The translations under genes and the position numbers were made by a program. A DNA stretch of 64,000 nucleotides, from the NCBI GenBank assembly GCA_943913655.1, contig CALTZA010000001.1:124001-188000 (forward strand), in the 5' to 3' direction. This document shows positions 44,715-53,906 of the stretch, piece after piece. The stretch is from an uncultured Francisella sp. Lineage in GTDB: Bacteria; Pseudomonadota; Gammaproteobacteria; Burkholderiales; Neisseriaceae. The notes below the pieces were generated by a model. It saw only the letters and a program-made list of their open reading frames with translations, was not told the origin of the DNA and ran no database searches. How positions within the stretch are numbered: position 1 is the stretch's first letter; every line of letters begins with the position of its first letter.

Positions 44715-44790
44715 TGGGGTGACTGATGGGGTTCGAACCCACGACAACCGGAATCACAATCCGGGACTCTACCAACTGAGCTACAGCCAC
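44715..44790 (-). tRNA. tRNA-His(GUG)
   Basis: 76 nt including encoded CCA; acceptor GTGGCTG with CAGTCAC, anticodon loop TTGTGAT, discriminator C. The base before position 1 is G (44791), supplying the G-1 that pairs with C73. Confidence 0.96.
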
Positions 44791-44793
44791 CAC

Positions 44794-44870
44794 TGGCGCG
44801 TCCGACAGGACTCGAACCTGTAACCCCCGCCTTAGAAGGGCGGTGCTCTATCCAGTTGAGCTACGGACAC
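44794..44870 (-). tRNA. tRNA-Arg(UCU)
   Basis: 77 nt including encoded CCA; acceptor GTGTCCG with CGGACGC (one T-G pair), anticodon loop CTTCTAA, discriminator G. Three nt from tRNA-His. Confidence 0.95.
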
Positions 44871-44903
44871 AGAATTAAATTTTGTTACAGCTGTCCACAA
44901 AAA

Positions 44904-44981
44904 TGGTCGGGGCGGTGGGATTCGAACTCACGACCCTCTGGTCCCAAACCAGATGCGCTAACCGGACTGCGCTACGCCCCG
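44904..44981 (-). tRNA. tRNA-Pro(UGG)
   Basis: 78 nt including encoded CCA; acceptor CGGGGCG with CGCCCCG, anticodon loop TTTGGGA, discriminator A. First tRNA of the Pro-Arg-His operon; E. coli also groups Arg, His and Pro tRNAs (argX-hisR-leuT-proM), with other codon assignments. Confidence 0.96.
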
Positions 44982-45000
44982 ACAGTTACAGGAACTGCGC

Positions 45001-45030
45001 ATTCTAGTGCTTGCACCTCTCTTTTGTCAA
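45001..45030 (-). promoter_or_regulatory. Strong promoter of the Pro-Arg-His tRNA operon with GC discriminator
   Basis: TTGACA (45030-45025), 18-bp spacer, TAGAAT (45006-45001), then GCGC. A GC-rich discriminator is the hallmark of stable-RNA promoters under stringent control. Confidence 0.85.
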
Positions 45031-45097
45031 GTATCATTTTCGTCTTTGAAACTAAGATTAGTGATTTTCTCTGCGATAATTTAGGATGATAAACTAA

Positions 45098-45106
45098 TGC
45101 TATAAT
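45098..45106 (+). promoter_or_regulatory. Extended -10 promoter of typA
   Basis: TGC followed by TATAAT, a perfect extended -10, 38 bp before the typA ATG. Confidence 0.6.
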
Positions 45107-45144
45107 TAAAGAGTTTTGCTAATTAGCTATTGTATATACAAGTC

Positions 45145-46959
45145 ATGAGTAAAAATTTACGCAACATCGCCATTATCGCCCATGTTGACCACGGGAAAAC
45201 CACCCTAGTTGATCAACTGCTAAAGCAGTCCGGTATCTTTCGTAATAACCAGACAATCACAGAACGGATCATGGATAGTAACGATCTTGAAAAGGAACGT
45301 GGTATTACTATTCTATCCAAAAATACCGCAATCGAATATCAAGGTCATCATATCAATATCATTGATACCCCTGGCCATGCGGATTTTGGTGGTGAAGTAG
45401 AACGAGTATTAGGGATGGTTGATGGTGTATTACTATTAGTAGATGCGCAAGAAGGCCCCATGCCTCAGACGCGTTTTGTTACTAAAAAAGCTTTGGCCCT
45501 GGGTCTAAGACCCATCGTGGTAATTAACAAAATCGATAAATCTGGCGCACGTGCTAATTGGGTCATTGATCAAACTTTTGAGTTATTTGATAAATTACAA
45601 GCCAGCGATGCGCAGCTAGATTTTCCAATCATTTATGCTTCCGGTATTAATGGTTATGCCATGCTTCATGAACACGATGAAGCAAAAGACATGAAGGTAC
45701 TTTTTGAGGCTATTTTACAATATACTCCCCCCCCTTCTGGCTCCACTGATGCTCCTTTACAACTGCAGATATCTCAATTGGATTATTCAACTTATACTGG
45801 ACGTCTTGGTATTGGACGTATTTTAAATGGCCGCATACGACCCAACCAAGATGTAGTAATCATGCACCACGACCACATAGTGGCACAAGGAAAAATTAAC
45901 CAAGTTCTTGGTTTTCAAGGTCTGGATCGGGTACCTTTGGATCAGGCAGAATCAGGGAATATTGTCATTGTCTCAGGTCTAGAAGATATTCATATCGGTT
46001 GCACAATTTGTGATAAAGAAACACCAATTGGTTTACCTATGCTCATGGTTGATGAACCAACTTTAACCATGGACTTTATGGCCAACACCTCTCCTTTTGC
46101 TGGGCAAGAAGGCAAGTTTGTGACCAGTCGTCAGATTAAAGAGCGCTTGCATAAAGAGACCTTAACCAATGTTGCCCTGAGAGTAGAAGATACTGAAGAT
46201 AGCGATGTGTTTCGTGTCTCTGGTCGAGGAGAACTTCATCTAACCATTCTAATTGAAAATATGCGGCGTGAAGGTTATGAATTAGCCGTTGGCAAACCAC
46301 GTGTGTTGTATCGACAGATTAATGGAGAGATGATGGAGCCTTATGAACTTTTAAGTATTGATTTAGAAAATGCCTATCAAGGCACCATTATGGAAGAAAT
46401 AGGTCAGCGCAAAGGTGAGCTGATTAATATGGAAAGTGATGTACACGGTAGAACTCGCTTGGAATACCGAGTTCCTGCGCGCGGTTTGATTGGTTTTCAA
46501 AGCGAGTTTTTAACTCTTACCAAAGGAACTGGCCTAATGTCACATATCTTTGATGACTATGGACCTACCAAAACTGATTTGCCTAGAAGAAGTAATGGTG
46601 TACTCATTTCACAAGAACAAGGAGAGGCAGTGGCTTATGCCTTATGGAATCTAGAAGATCGCGGCCGCATGTTTATTAGCCCTGGGGATAAAATATATGA
46701 GGGAATGATTATTGGTATTCATTCTCGCGATAATGATTTGGTAGTCAATCCTCTTAAAGGTAAAAAACTGACCAATATTCGTGCTGCTGGTTCTGATGAA
46801 GCCGTACGGCTGACCACCCCTATCTCCTTAACCTTGGAGCGAGCGGTAGAATTTATTGAAAACGATGAATTAGTTGAAGTAACGCCGCAAAATATCCGTC
46901 TACGCAAACGTCATCTAACTGAACTAGAAAGAAGACGTCATTACAATAAATCAGGTTAG
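45145..46959 (+). CDS. typA: Ribosome-associated GTPase TypA/BipA
   Basis: 604 residues from the ATG at 45145 (TTG at 45130 unlikely). Translational GTPase: G1 IAHVDHGKTTLVDQLL, G2 region ERGITILSKNTAI, G3 DTPGHADFGGEVERV, G4 VINKIDK, followed by EF-G-like domains and the TypA-specific C-terminus (GLMSHIFDDYGP, RKRHLTELERRR). It acts on the ribosome in stress and cold adaptation and 50S assembly. The last 4 nt overlap the convergent metal exporter. Confidence 0.96.
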   Translation: MSKNLRNIAIIAHVDHGKTTLVDQLLKQSGIFRNNQTITERIMDSNDLEKERGITILSKNTAIEYQGHHINIIDTPGHADFGGEVERVLGMVDGVLLLVDAQEGPMPQTRFVTKKALALGLRPIVVINKIDKSGARANWVIDQTFELFDKLQASDAQLDFPIIYASGINGYAMLHEHDEAKDMKVLFEAILQYTPPPSGSTDAPLQLQISQLDYSTYTGRLGIGRILNGRIRPNQDVVIMHHDHIVAQGKINQVLGFQGLDRVPLDQAESGNIVIVSGLEDIHIGCTICDKETPIGLPMLMVDEPTLTMDFMANTSPFAGQEGKFVTSRQIKERLHKETLTNVALRVEDTEDSDVFRVSGRGELHLTILIENMRREGYELAVGKPRVLYRQINGEMMEPYELLSIDLENAYQGTIMEEIGQRKGELINMESDVHGRTRLEYRVPARGLIGFQSEFLTLTKGTGLMSHIFDDYGPTKTDLPRRSNGVLISQEQGEAVAYALWNLEDRGRMFISPGDKIYEGMIIGIHSRDNDLVVNPLKGKKLTNIRAAGSDEAVRLTTPISLTLERAVEFIENDELVEVTPQNIRLRKRHLTELERRRHYNKSG

Positions 46960-47873
46960 TTCAATTGCAACTCAACAATAGGATGATGTATGCCTTCAAT
47001 TTCTTCTACCGCAAGGCGATAATCCTCACTGGAGTAGTTGGCAGAAGAATGAAGTAAAGCAACTACTACCCAAGAATCTAGCCCAACACACCAAATATGT
47101 AAATCAACAATCTTGACTCCTGGATTGACTCTTTTAAGAGCATCAATCACCTGCTGACGAACAGAGAAATCGGCTTCTTTATCAAGCAACAAAGAGCTAG
47201 ATCGTTTTAAAAGACTCCAGCACCATTTTAAGATTAATAGCGAAGCAAGCAATCCAATGACCGGATCTAACCAATTCCAGCCAAAAAAATAAGCAGCGGT
47301 GATCCCTACAATAGCACCCACTGATGTCAAAGTATCTGCTAAAACATGCGATATCACTGCCTTAAAATTGTGATCATGCTGGTGATGATCGGCTTTTATG
47401 TCATCTATATCTGCTGAAATATCAGGAATTGAGGAATCATGCAAGAAGATAAATACAGAAATTACATTCACTAAAAGTCCAAGTACTGCCACTAGCGCTG
47501 CTTCTTGATAGTACATCACGGCTGGATGAACAAGTCGACTTAAAGACTCATACACAATCAATAATACGGTGATACCCAAAAAAATCGCGTTGGTATAAGC
47601 AATAAGACCGTTAATTTTGCCACTACCCCAGCTAAAGCTTCGATCTGTGGCATATTTACGCGTAAAATAGTAAGCAAAGCTAGCCAATCCCAAAGCCAAC
47701 GCATGTATCCCCATATGTACACCATCAGCCAATAAGGCCATGGAACCAGCCCATGCACCAGTGCTTATCTCAGTCAACATCATTATTAAAGTAATAAATA
47801 CTACCCACTTAATTTTTTTTTCTTGACGATAAACAGCATGATTGCCAAAATCATGGCTAATATAGTCTCTCAT
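46956..47873 (-). CDS. Cation diffusion facilitator, DmeF-like divalent metal exporter
   Basis: 305 residues with about six membrane helices. Metal-site residues: MALLADGVHMGIHALAL (HxxxH in helix II) near residue 45 and ISHVLADTLTSVGAIVG (HxxxD, helix V) near 178. A short His-rich cytoplasmic loop HHQHDHN lies between helices IV and V, followed by a C-terminal ferredoxin-like domain. This is the DmeF (Co/Ni/Cd) pattern rather than FieF/ZitB; the ion is inferred. It starts 16 nt after ugpC on the same strand and may be cotranscribed with the ugp operon. Confidence 0.85.
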   Translation of the reverse strand: MRDYISHDFGNHAVYRQEKKIKWVVFITLIMMLTEISTGAWAGSMALLADGVHMGIHALALGLASFAYYFTRKYATDRSFSWGSGKINGLIAYTNAIFLGITVLLIVYESLSRLVHPAVMYYQEAALVAVLGLLVNVISVFIFLHDSSIPDISADIDDIKADHHQHDHNFKAVISHVLADTLTSVGAIVGITAAYFFGWNWLDPVIGLLASLLILKWCWSLLKRSSSLLLDKEADFSVRQQVIDALKRVNPGVKIVDLHIWCVGLDSWVVVALLHSSANYSSEDYRLAVEEIEGIHHPIVELQLN

Positions 47874-47889
47874 TGACTACTTACCTTAC

Positions 47890-48969
47890 TCAGGATAAAT
47901 CTAATTTCTTACCCATCTGCTTATCAAAATATCGCAAATGGTCACTATGATCTACCCATACCTCAATGCGAGAAGCCAAAGGAATCTCTCGGTCTATTTG
48001 TTGAGAATTCATCACATAACGCTTTCCCTGAAATAATAAATGGATGAGATCTTGGCTGCCAAGAGATTCTACAAGCTCTATTTCCATCGGTAAGCCTCCC
48101 TCACACTGAACCAAATGCTCAGGACGAATTCCCAAATAAAAATCACATGGATAATTAAGAGCAGGTACGCCTTTAATAGCTGACCAGGGAATACAGTAAT
48201 CGTCACCTTGCAACTCACCTTTTTCATTTAAATGCATGCTAAAAAGATTCATTGGCGGAGAACCCATAAAATCAGCAACAAAATAGGAAGCAGGTTCATG
48301 GAATATTTCTTCTGGCGTGCCCATTTGTTCAATTTTACCTTCATTTAAGACCACAATGCGATCAGCTAAAGTCATTGCTTCTACCTGGTCATGAGTCACA
48401 TATAAGCTTGTCACTCCTAGTTTTTTATGAAGCTTCTTAATCTCCAAACGCATCTGTACTCGCAATTTGGCATCTAAATTGGATAAAGGTTCATCAAATA
48501 AAAAAAGTTCAGGGTTACGTACAATAGCTCTACCCATTGCTACACGCTGACGCTGCCCACCAGAAAGCTGTTTTGGCTTGTGGGTCAATAAATTCTCCAA
48601 ACCAAGTAGCCTTGCAATTTCTTGCACTCGCTCTTTAATTTTGTCCTTGGGCATTTTAGCAATTTTTAAGCTATATGACATGTTATCAAAAACATTCATG
48701 TGCTGATATAAAGCATAATTTTGAAAAACCATAGATACATCACGTTTGGCAGGTTCCATATTATTCACTACTATGTCACCAATTTTAATTTCACCTGATG
48801 ACACTTCCTCCAGTCCTGCCACCATACGTAATAAAGTTGATTTACCACATCCAGAAGGACCAACTATGACAATAAACTCGCCATCTTGAATATTAATTGA
48901 TACATCTTGAATTGCGCGATAGCCATTGGGGTACTTTTTATCTACATGAGTGAGTTTTAAATTAGCCAT
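47890..48969 (-). CDS. ugpC: Glycerol-3-phosphate ABC transporter ATPase
   Basis: 359 residues from MANLKLTHVDKKYP (ATG 48969; the frame extends to 49026 inside ugpE). MalK/UgpC-type: Walker A GPSGCGKSTLL, Q-loop MVFQNYALYQHMNVFDN, signature LSGGQRQRVAMGRA, Walker B LFLFDEPLSNLDAK, switch His VTHDQVEAM, then a C-terminal TOBE regulatory domain (LGIRPEHL). It powers UgpAE. Last transporter gene of ugpQ-B-A-E-C; only 1 nt separates its ATG from the ugpE stop. Confidence 0.93.
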   Translation of the reverse strand: MANLKLTHVDKKYPNGYRAIQDVSINIQDGEFIVIVGPSGCGKSTLLRMVAGLEEVSSGEIKIGDIVVNNMEPAKRDVSMVFQNYALYQHMNVFDNMSYSLKIAKMPKDKIKERVQEIARLLGLENLLTHKPKQLSGGQRQRVAMGRAIVRNPELFLFDEPLSNLDAKLRVQMRLEIKKLHKKLGVTSLYVTHDQVEAMTLADRIVVLNEGKIEQMGTPEEIFHEPASYFVADFMGSPPMNLFSMHLNEKGELQGDDYCIPWSAIKGVPALNYPCDFYLGIRPEHLVQCEGGLPMEIELVESLGSQDLIHLLFQGKRYVMNSQQIDREIPLASRIEVWVDHSDHLRYFDKQMGKKLDLS

Positions 48970-48970
48970 G

Positions 48971-49813
48971 TTATTTTTCCGTATCAACAATCCCTTTAAC
49001 AAACCATTTTTGTAAAACAAGTACAACCAACGTTGGTACTATCAAGGCTAGCATGGAAGTTGCCATCACCATTCCCCAATCTACAGTACTATCACTCATG
49101 CCAATCATTGATTTAATTCCAACCACAATAGTCGACATGTCTTCTGAAGTTTTCATTAATAATGGCCACAAATACTGATTCCAACCGTAAGTGAATTGAA
49201 TGACAAATAAAGCTGCAATACTGGTTTTAGAAAGTGGTAATAAAATATCAAAAAAAAATCGGATGGGGCCAGCTCCATCCACCCGTGCAGCTTCAACTAG
49301 CTCATTAGGAATTGTCATGAAAAATTGACGAAATAAAAAAGTCGCAGTAGCAGAAGCGATTAAGGGCAAAATAATTCCAGAATAAGTATTGATCAAATGT
49401 AGTCGAGTGACAACATCATAAGTCGGAGAGATGCGTACTTCAATAGGTAGCATTAAAGTGACAAAAATTAAAGCAAATAACAATTTTCTAAACGGAAAAT
49501 GGAAATAAACCAAAGCAAAAGCAGCGAGTAATGATAAAAATATTTTACCAAGAGTAATTCCCATAGCCACTACAAAGCTCACCCATAACATACGCAATAC
49601 AGAAGCATTCCCGGCTGCACCTTCAACTAAAGCAGCATGATAGTTATGCCACATAAAATGGCCAGGCCATAAACTCATCGGCGCTGCTTTAATATCTGCA
49701 GAAGATTGGGTGGAAGCAAGAAAAGCAATCAAAATGGGAAATAATACAAAAATCACACCTAGAAAAAGCCCTATATGACTGAGTAAGGTGAGTGCTCGCC
49801 GATTTTCTACCAT
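48971..49813 (-). CDS. ugpE: Glycerol-3-phosphate ABC transporter permease UgpE
   Basis: 280 residues from the ATG at 49813 (AAGGG upstream); a TTG at 49852 inside ugpA is less likely. Six membrane helices of the MalG/UgpE type, with the EAA loop EAARVDGAGPIRFFFDILLPL near residue 187 that docks on the ATPase. Forms the inner-membrane channel with UgpA. Confidence 0.93.
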   Translation of the reverse strand: MVENRRALTLLSHIGLFLGVIFVLFPILIAFLASTQSSADIKAAPMSLWPGHFMWHNYHAALVEGAAGNASVLRMLWVSFVVAMGITLGKIFLSLLAAFALVYFHFPFRKLLFALIFVTLMLPIEVRISPTYDVVTRLHLINTYSGIILPLIASATATFLFRQFFMTIPNELVEAARVDGAGPIRFFFDILLPLSKTSIAALFVIQFTYGWNQYLWPLLMKTSEDMSTIVVGIKSMIGMSDSTVDWGMVMATSMLALIVPTLVVLVLQKWFVKGIVDTEK

Positions 49814-49829
49814 CTTAATTATCCCTTTT

Positions 49830-50714
49830 TTAATAGTGAATTTTCTTTTCAATATACTTGAACTGAACAGCAGTTAATATACCAATAACCAACATTAAAA
49901 TGACCGACTGTGCTCCAGATGAGCCATAATTATTTTCCTGAAAAGCTGTTTTATATACACGATAGACTAAAATATTAGTGGCGTTACCAGGCCCACCATA
50001 AGTAGTCATGTCAATAATCGGGAAGGTTTCGAAAAAAGCATAAATAATGTTCATAACCAATAGAAAAAAAGTAGTTGGCGCAAGCAAGGGAAAAATAATA
50101 TCCTTAAAACGCTGCCACGGACCAGCTCCATCAATGGCTGATGCTTCAATCACTGAATCTGGAATCGATTGTAATCCAGCTAAGAAAAATACAAAGTTAT
50201 AGGAAAGCTGAATCCATATTGCAGAGAAAATGACTAAAATTAAAGCATGTGTGCTATTGAGTAAGGGATTCCAGTAAATCCCTAATTTATTTCTTAAAAA
50301 GAAAGCTAATATGCCAACAGAAGGTGAGAAAATAAAATTCATTAGCACCCCTACTACTGCAGGGGCAATTGCGTAAGGAATAATCAAAAAAGTACGGTAC
50401 ATCAGTCGCCCTCTTAATACCTGCATCGCCATTAAAGCAAGTAATAAAGCGCAACCCACGCCAATGACTGTAACCAAAAAAGAAAATACTACTGAAACCC
50501 ATATTGAATGATAGTAGCTTGGATCAGAGAAAAGCTGAATATAATTGCGTAGGCCAACAAATTTAAAATGCAAGCCAAAATTATCACTTACAAAAAATGA
50601 GCTCCAAATACTTTGTATGGCTGGTAAGAAAAAAAACACTGCCACAATGAGAAGTTGTGGCAATATAAGAAAGTACGGAAGTAGTTTATAATTAAATGAT
50701 GGTTTATCGCGCAT
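49830..50714 (-). CDS. ugpA: Glycerol-3-phosphate ABC transporter permease UgpA
   Basis: 294 residues, MalF/UgpA type with six helices (first at about 13-33). EAA loop EASAIDGAGPWQRFKDIIFP near residue 190. Pairs with UgpE. It lies 82 nt downstream of ugpB. Confidence 0.94.
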   Translation of the reverse strand: MRDKPSFNYKLLPYFLILPQLLIVAVFFFLPAIQSIWSSFFVSDNFGLHFKFVGLRNYIQLFSDPSYYHSIWVSVVFSFLVTVIGVGCALLLALMAMQVLRGRLMYRTFLIIPYAIAPAVVGVLMNFIFSPSVGILAFFLRNKLGIYWNPLLNSTHALILVIFSAIWIQLSYNFVFFLAGLQSIPDSVIEASAIDGAGPWQRFKDIIFPLLAPTTFFLLVMNIIYAFFETFPIIDMTTYGGPGNATNILVYRVYKTAFQENNYGSSGAQSVILMLVIGILTAVQFKYIEKKIHY

Positions 50715-50796
50715 CTATCATCTCTATAGAAGCTAGTTGATATATGGTCAAAAACTATAAGCTCAATCTAACAAAGAGCTTCTCTGACTTGATTGA

Positions 50797-52125
50797 TTAT
50801 TTCTTTTGTGTTTCTTCAAACTCTTTTAATTTTGCATTGGCTGAATTTTCGATATTCTTAATCGCTTGCTCAGGCGTAATTTGATGATTGAATACTTTTT
50901 CTAATTCTCCGTCTTCTAAATCACGAATGACAGGTAAATTACCTAAGCGAATACCTTTTTTAATACTATTACCTGCATTTAACTGCTGAATTGGCACTTC
51001 TGCCTGCGGATTACTTTGATAAAAACCCTGTTTTTTACTTAATTCATAAGCAGCTTTAGTTACTGGAATATAACCTGTCTGTTGATGCCATTTGGCTACC
51101 ACTTCTGGCGAAGATAAATAATTAAGGAAAGTGGCAATCGCCTGATATTTCTTAGGGGTTTTGCCGCTAAATACCCACAAAGAAGCTCCTCCAATAATAC
51201 TATTTTTAGGTCTTCCCAAAGAAGCATAATATGGCAAAGAACTCACTGAAAAATTAAATTTACTATTGGCTTTAATATCCGCATAAGAGCCTGACGAATC
51301 AATTAACATAGCACATTGTCCAGTAGTAAAAAGTTCACTTGGTTTATCTCCTCTACCTCCATAAACAAAACGTCTGTCTTTAGACATTTCACTTAAATCT
51401 GTGAGGATTTTTCTATAATAGGGGTGTTTTAAAGTAATTCTAGCATCAAGGCCTCCAAAACCATTATTTTTAGTAGCATAAAGAGCATTGTTTCTAGCAG
51501 AGCCATTCTCTATTAATACCCAGGCTGGCCAAGAAACAGTTAAACCACAGTTGATACTGCCTGACTTACGAGCCATTATTTTAGCTGATATTTTCTTAAC
51601 CTCCTCTAGAGTTTTAGGAGGAGATTGAGGATCCAAACCAGCTTGTTTAAAAGCATCTTTATTATAGTAAAAAACAGGTGTAGAACTGTTAAAAGGCAAA
51701 GATAAGAGCTTTCCTTTGTTATCAGAATAATAAACACTAATAGCAGCTAGAAATTTCTTACTATCCAAAGGAACGCCTGCCGATTTCATTAATTCATCAA
51801 TTGACTTAGTGATATCACCAGCATGCATCATTGTTGCAGTACCTACTTCATATACCTGCAAAATGTCAGGAGCCGAATTTGAGCGAAAAGCAGCGATACC
51901 AGCGTTTAAGGTCTCCTCATAACTGCCTTTATTGATGGCCTTCACTTTAAGTTCAGGGTGCTTGCGATTAAATTCATTAACAATTTCATTCAAGCTCTTG
52001 CCTAAATTACCGCTAAAAGCATGCCAAAATATAATCTCATTATCAGCTGGTGCATGCTCACCACAAGCTACCAAACTAAATAAACCCAAACAAACCGCAC
52101 CAACTTTTAGCTTACTCAGTAACAT
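50797..52125 (-). CDS. ugpB: Glycerol-3-phosphate/glycerophosphodiester-binding lipoprotein UgpB
   Basis: 442 residues, similar to E. coli UgpB (438): EIIFWHAFSGNLGKSLNEIV, PFNSSTPVFYYNKDAF, GGASLWVFSGKTPKK near residue 310 and LVQ/GYIPVTKAAYE near 365. It is a solute-binding protein delivering G3P or glycerophosphodiesters to UgpAE. Unlike the soluble E. coli protein its signal peptide ends in a lipobox (LGLFSLVAC, Gly at +2), so it should be a lipid-anchored binding protein. The SBP family is known to bind G3P and GPC; the ligand here is inferred. Confidence 0.92.
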   Translation of the reverse strand: MLLSKLKVGAVCLGLFSLVACGEHAPADNEIIFWHAFSGNLGKSLNEIVNEFNRKHPELKVKAINKGSYEETLNAGIAAFRSNSAPDILQVYEVGTATMMHAGDITKSIDELMKSAGVPLDSKKFLAAISVYYSDNKGKLLSLPFNSSTPVFYYNKDAFKQAGLDPQSPPKTLEEVKKISAKIMARKSGSINCGLTVSWPAWVLIENGSARNNALYATKNNGFGGLDARITLKHPYYRKILTDLSEMSKDRRFVYGGRGDKPSELFTTGQCAMLIDSSGSYADIKANSKFNFSVSSLPYYASLGRPKNSIIGGASLWVFSGKTPKKYQAIATFLNYLSSPEVVAKWHQQTGYIPVTKAAYELSKKQGFYQSNPQAEVPIQQLNAGNSIKKGIRLGNLPVIRDLEDGELEKVFNHQITPEQAIKNIENSANAKLKEFEETQKK

Positions 52126-52165
52126 AACATTTTGCCTTCTTCATTCTATAAACGTGTTAATTGTA

Positions 52166-52951
52166 TCAAAACTTGGCTTTTTTATCAGAAGCAAATTCTA
52201 CTTTATCAATTAAATCAGTAATAATCCCCTGAACACCCCAGTTTAATAATTGCTTTGCCTTATTTAAGTCATTAACAGTCCAGCATAAAATTGCAAAGCC
52301 TGCTTGCCTAATTTTATTAATTCTCCTTTGAGTCAGTACCTTATATGGCGCATGTAAAGACACACAATCTAGATGTTTGAGCGTATCAAGCAGCTGTTCA
52401 TCACTCTCTGGCCACTCTTCAATTAAGTAACCACGCCAAGTATCAGGATAATGCTTCTGCAAGGTTTTAAGGGATATGAGTGAAAAGGAAGAAAATAAAG
52501 GTCGAACATGTTCTCCCTGCCAATAACGCAAAGCTGCTTTGCCTACTAAAATAGCTGTCTCTTCTTCTTCCCCAATATTAGGTTTTATCTCAATATTTAC
52601 TGCCACATTGTGACTGACACAGAAGTTTGCTACTTCATCAAAACTGGGAACAAATGCGGTTTTGTATCTAGAATATTTTGCTGCCACATTAATTTTTACA
52701 AGATCAGCCAACTTAAGGGATGAGACACTACGATCGTCATTAGCAACCCGAAATAGATCATGATCATGAATGACCACGGCAACTTTATCACGACACAGCT
52801 GGACATCAAATTCAACTGCCCTAAACCCGAATTGATAACAAATCTTAAAACCCAACATGGTATTTTCAGGTGCTACATTACCACCCCCTCGATGGGCAAA
52901 CCAGGTGGGATAATCCCATTTTTTTTCTTTGGTCAATATATCTATACCCAT
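52166..52951 (-). CDS. ugpQ: Glycerophosphodiester phosphodiesterase
   Basis: 261 residues, no signal peptide, so cytoplasmic like UgpQ rather than GlpQ. GDPD motifs: WFAHRGGGNVAPENTMLGF near residue 17, AVEFDVQLCRD near 44, VVIHDHDLFRVAND near 58, VNIEIKPN near 118. It hydrolyses glycerophosphodiesters to sn-glycerol-3-phosphate and the alcohol (choline from GPC). It heads the ugp operon, 40 nt before ugpB, with AGGA 8 nt before its ATG. Confidence 0.93.
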   Translation of the reverse strand: MGIDILTKEKKWDYPTWFAHRGGGNVAPENTMLGFKICYQFGFRAVEFDVQLCRDKVAVVIHDHDLFRVANDDRSVSSLKLADLVKINVAAKYSRYKTAFVPSFDEVANFCVSHNVAVNIEIKPNIGEEEETAILVGKAALRYWQGEHVRPLFSSFSLISLKTLQKHYPDTWRGYLIEEWPESDEQLLDTLKHLDCVSLHAPYKVLTQRRINKIRQAGFAILCWTVNDLNKAKQLLNWGVQGIITDLIDKVEFASDKKAKF

Positions 52952-53316
52952 TTATTCATCCTGAAGCTTTGAGATAATAACCTAAAACTAAATAAAAAAA
53001 ACTCTAGCCGATCGTGCCTTATACTTAATCAAATTGTTACTGCTTACTCACCACTTTATCAATTAATATCGGCTTATATTCGGAGTTAACAAATTTAAAT
53101 TAACTTCAAAAAAAGCTATCTACTTCATAGACTAAAGTAGTAATTTTGCTTAACATTTCAATGTATTAACCTACCTGAATTAAGCGGCGCGCCCATTATA
53201 CACAGAATTGAATTAAATCCGTAATCGCAACTTCTATATGATACCTGCGCTTAGCGAACTAAAGATAAAAAATGATTTATAATGAAAGCAAATTTTATAT
53301 GAAAGAAGCTTTGCTG
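52952..53316. other. Intergenic region upstream of the ugp operon and Nudix gene
   Basis: About 320-365 bp of AT-rich DNA between divergent genes. It should carry both promoters, but I see no clear PhoB box (CTGTCAT repeats), no RNA gene and no coding frame. Two further in-frame ATGs for the Nudix gene (53272, 53299) lie at its end. Confidence 0.4.
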
Positions 53317-53856
53317 ATGATTTTTGATGAAAAAAAGCTCTCCGGCCAGTCTATTTATCATAGCTCTATTATTCAGATTACTCGTGATGAAGTACTGCTT
53401 CCTAGTGGCAGTACTAGTTATCGCGTTTGCATTAATCATCCAGGTGCAGCCTGCGTACTTGCAACTACTGCTTCCAACAAAGTGATTTTGGTACGTCAAT
53501 ATCGCTATTGTGTGGGAGAGACTCTATTGGAATTACCCGCAGGGAAAATAGATCCACAGGAAACACCAGAAAGCTGCGCTAAAAGAGAATTGGCAGAAGA
53601 AACTCCTTACACTGCAAAATCAATTGAATTACTCTATACTTTTTATACAGCCCCTGGTTTTTGTAACGAGAAAATGTATCTGTTTTTGGCCAGTAAAATC
53701 GTCGCCAACAGCCAACTTAGACCAGATAAAGACGAGTTACTACAAACCGTTGAACTTAACTCAGAAGAGGTGAAAGAAGCAATCGCAGCAGGTAACATTA
53801 AAGATGCTAAGACGTTAATTGCATTGAACTATTGGTTAAGCGCCATAGCAAAGTAA
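53317..53856 (+). CDS. Nudix hydrolase, ADP-ribose pyrophosphatase-like
   Basis: About 179 residues from MIFDEKKLSGQSIYH (ATG 53317); upstream in-frame ATGs at 53299 and 53272 could add 6 or 15 residues. ADP-ribose pyrophosphatase layout: HPGAACVLATT, VRQYRYCVGETLLELPAGKID, and a Nudix box GKIDPQETPESCAKRELAEE near residue 80, then TAPGFCNEKMYLFLA. The box deviates at one position: EETP instead of EETG. Metal-binding glutamates are intact. Substrate uncertain. Confidence 0.85.
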   Translation: MIFDEKKLSGQSIYHSSIIQITRDEVLLPSGSTSYRVCINHPGAACVLATTASNKVILVRQYRYCVGETLLELPAGKIDPQETPESCAKRELAEETPYTAKSIELLYTFYTAPGFCNEKMYLFLASKIVANSQLRPDKDELLQTVELNSEEVKEAIAAGNIKDAKTLIALNYWLSAIAK

Positions 53857-53906
53857 TCAGCTTCTATGTCACTGACTCATTACTCAGCTGTTTTAAATAC
53901 TCAATC

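Noticed and set aside
52952..53316. PhoB box upstream of the ugp operon
   Set aside because: No CTGTCAT-like direct repeat at 11-bp spacing was found, so phosphate-starvation control as in E. coli cannot be claimed.
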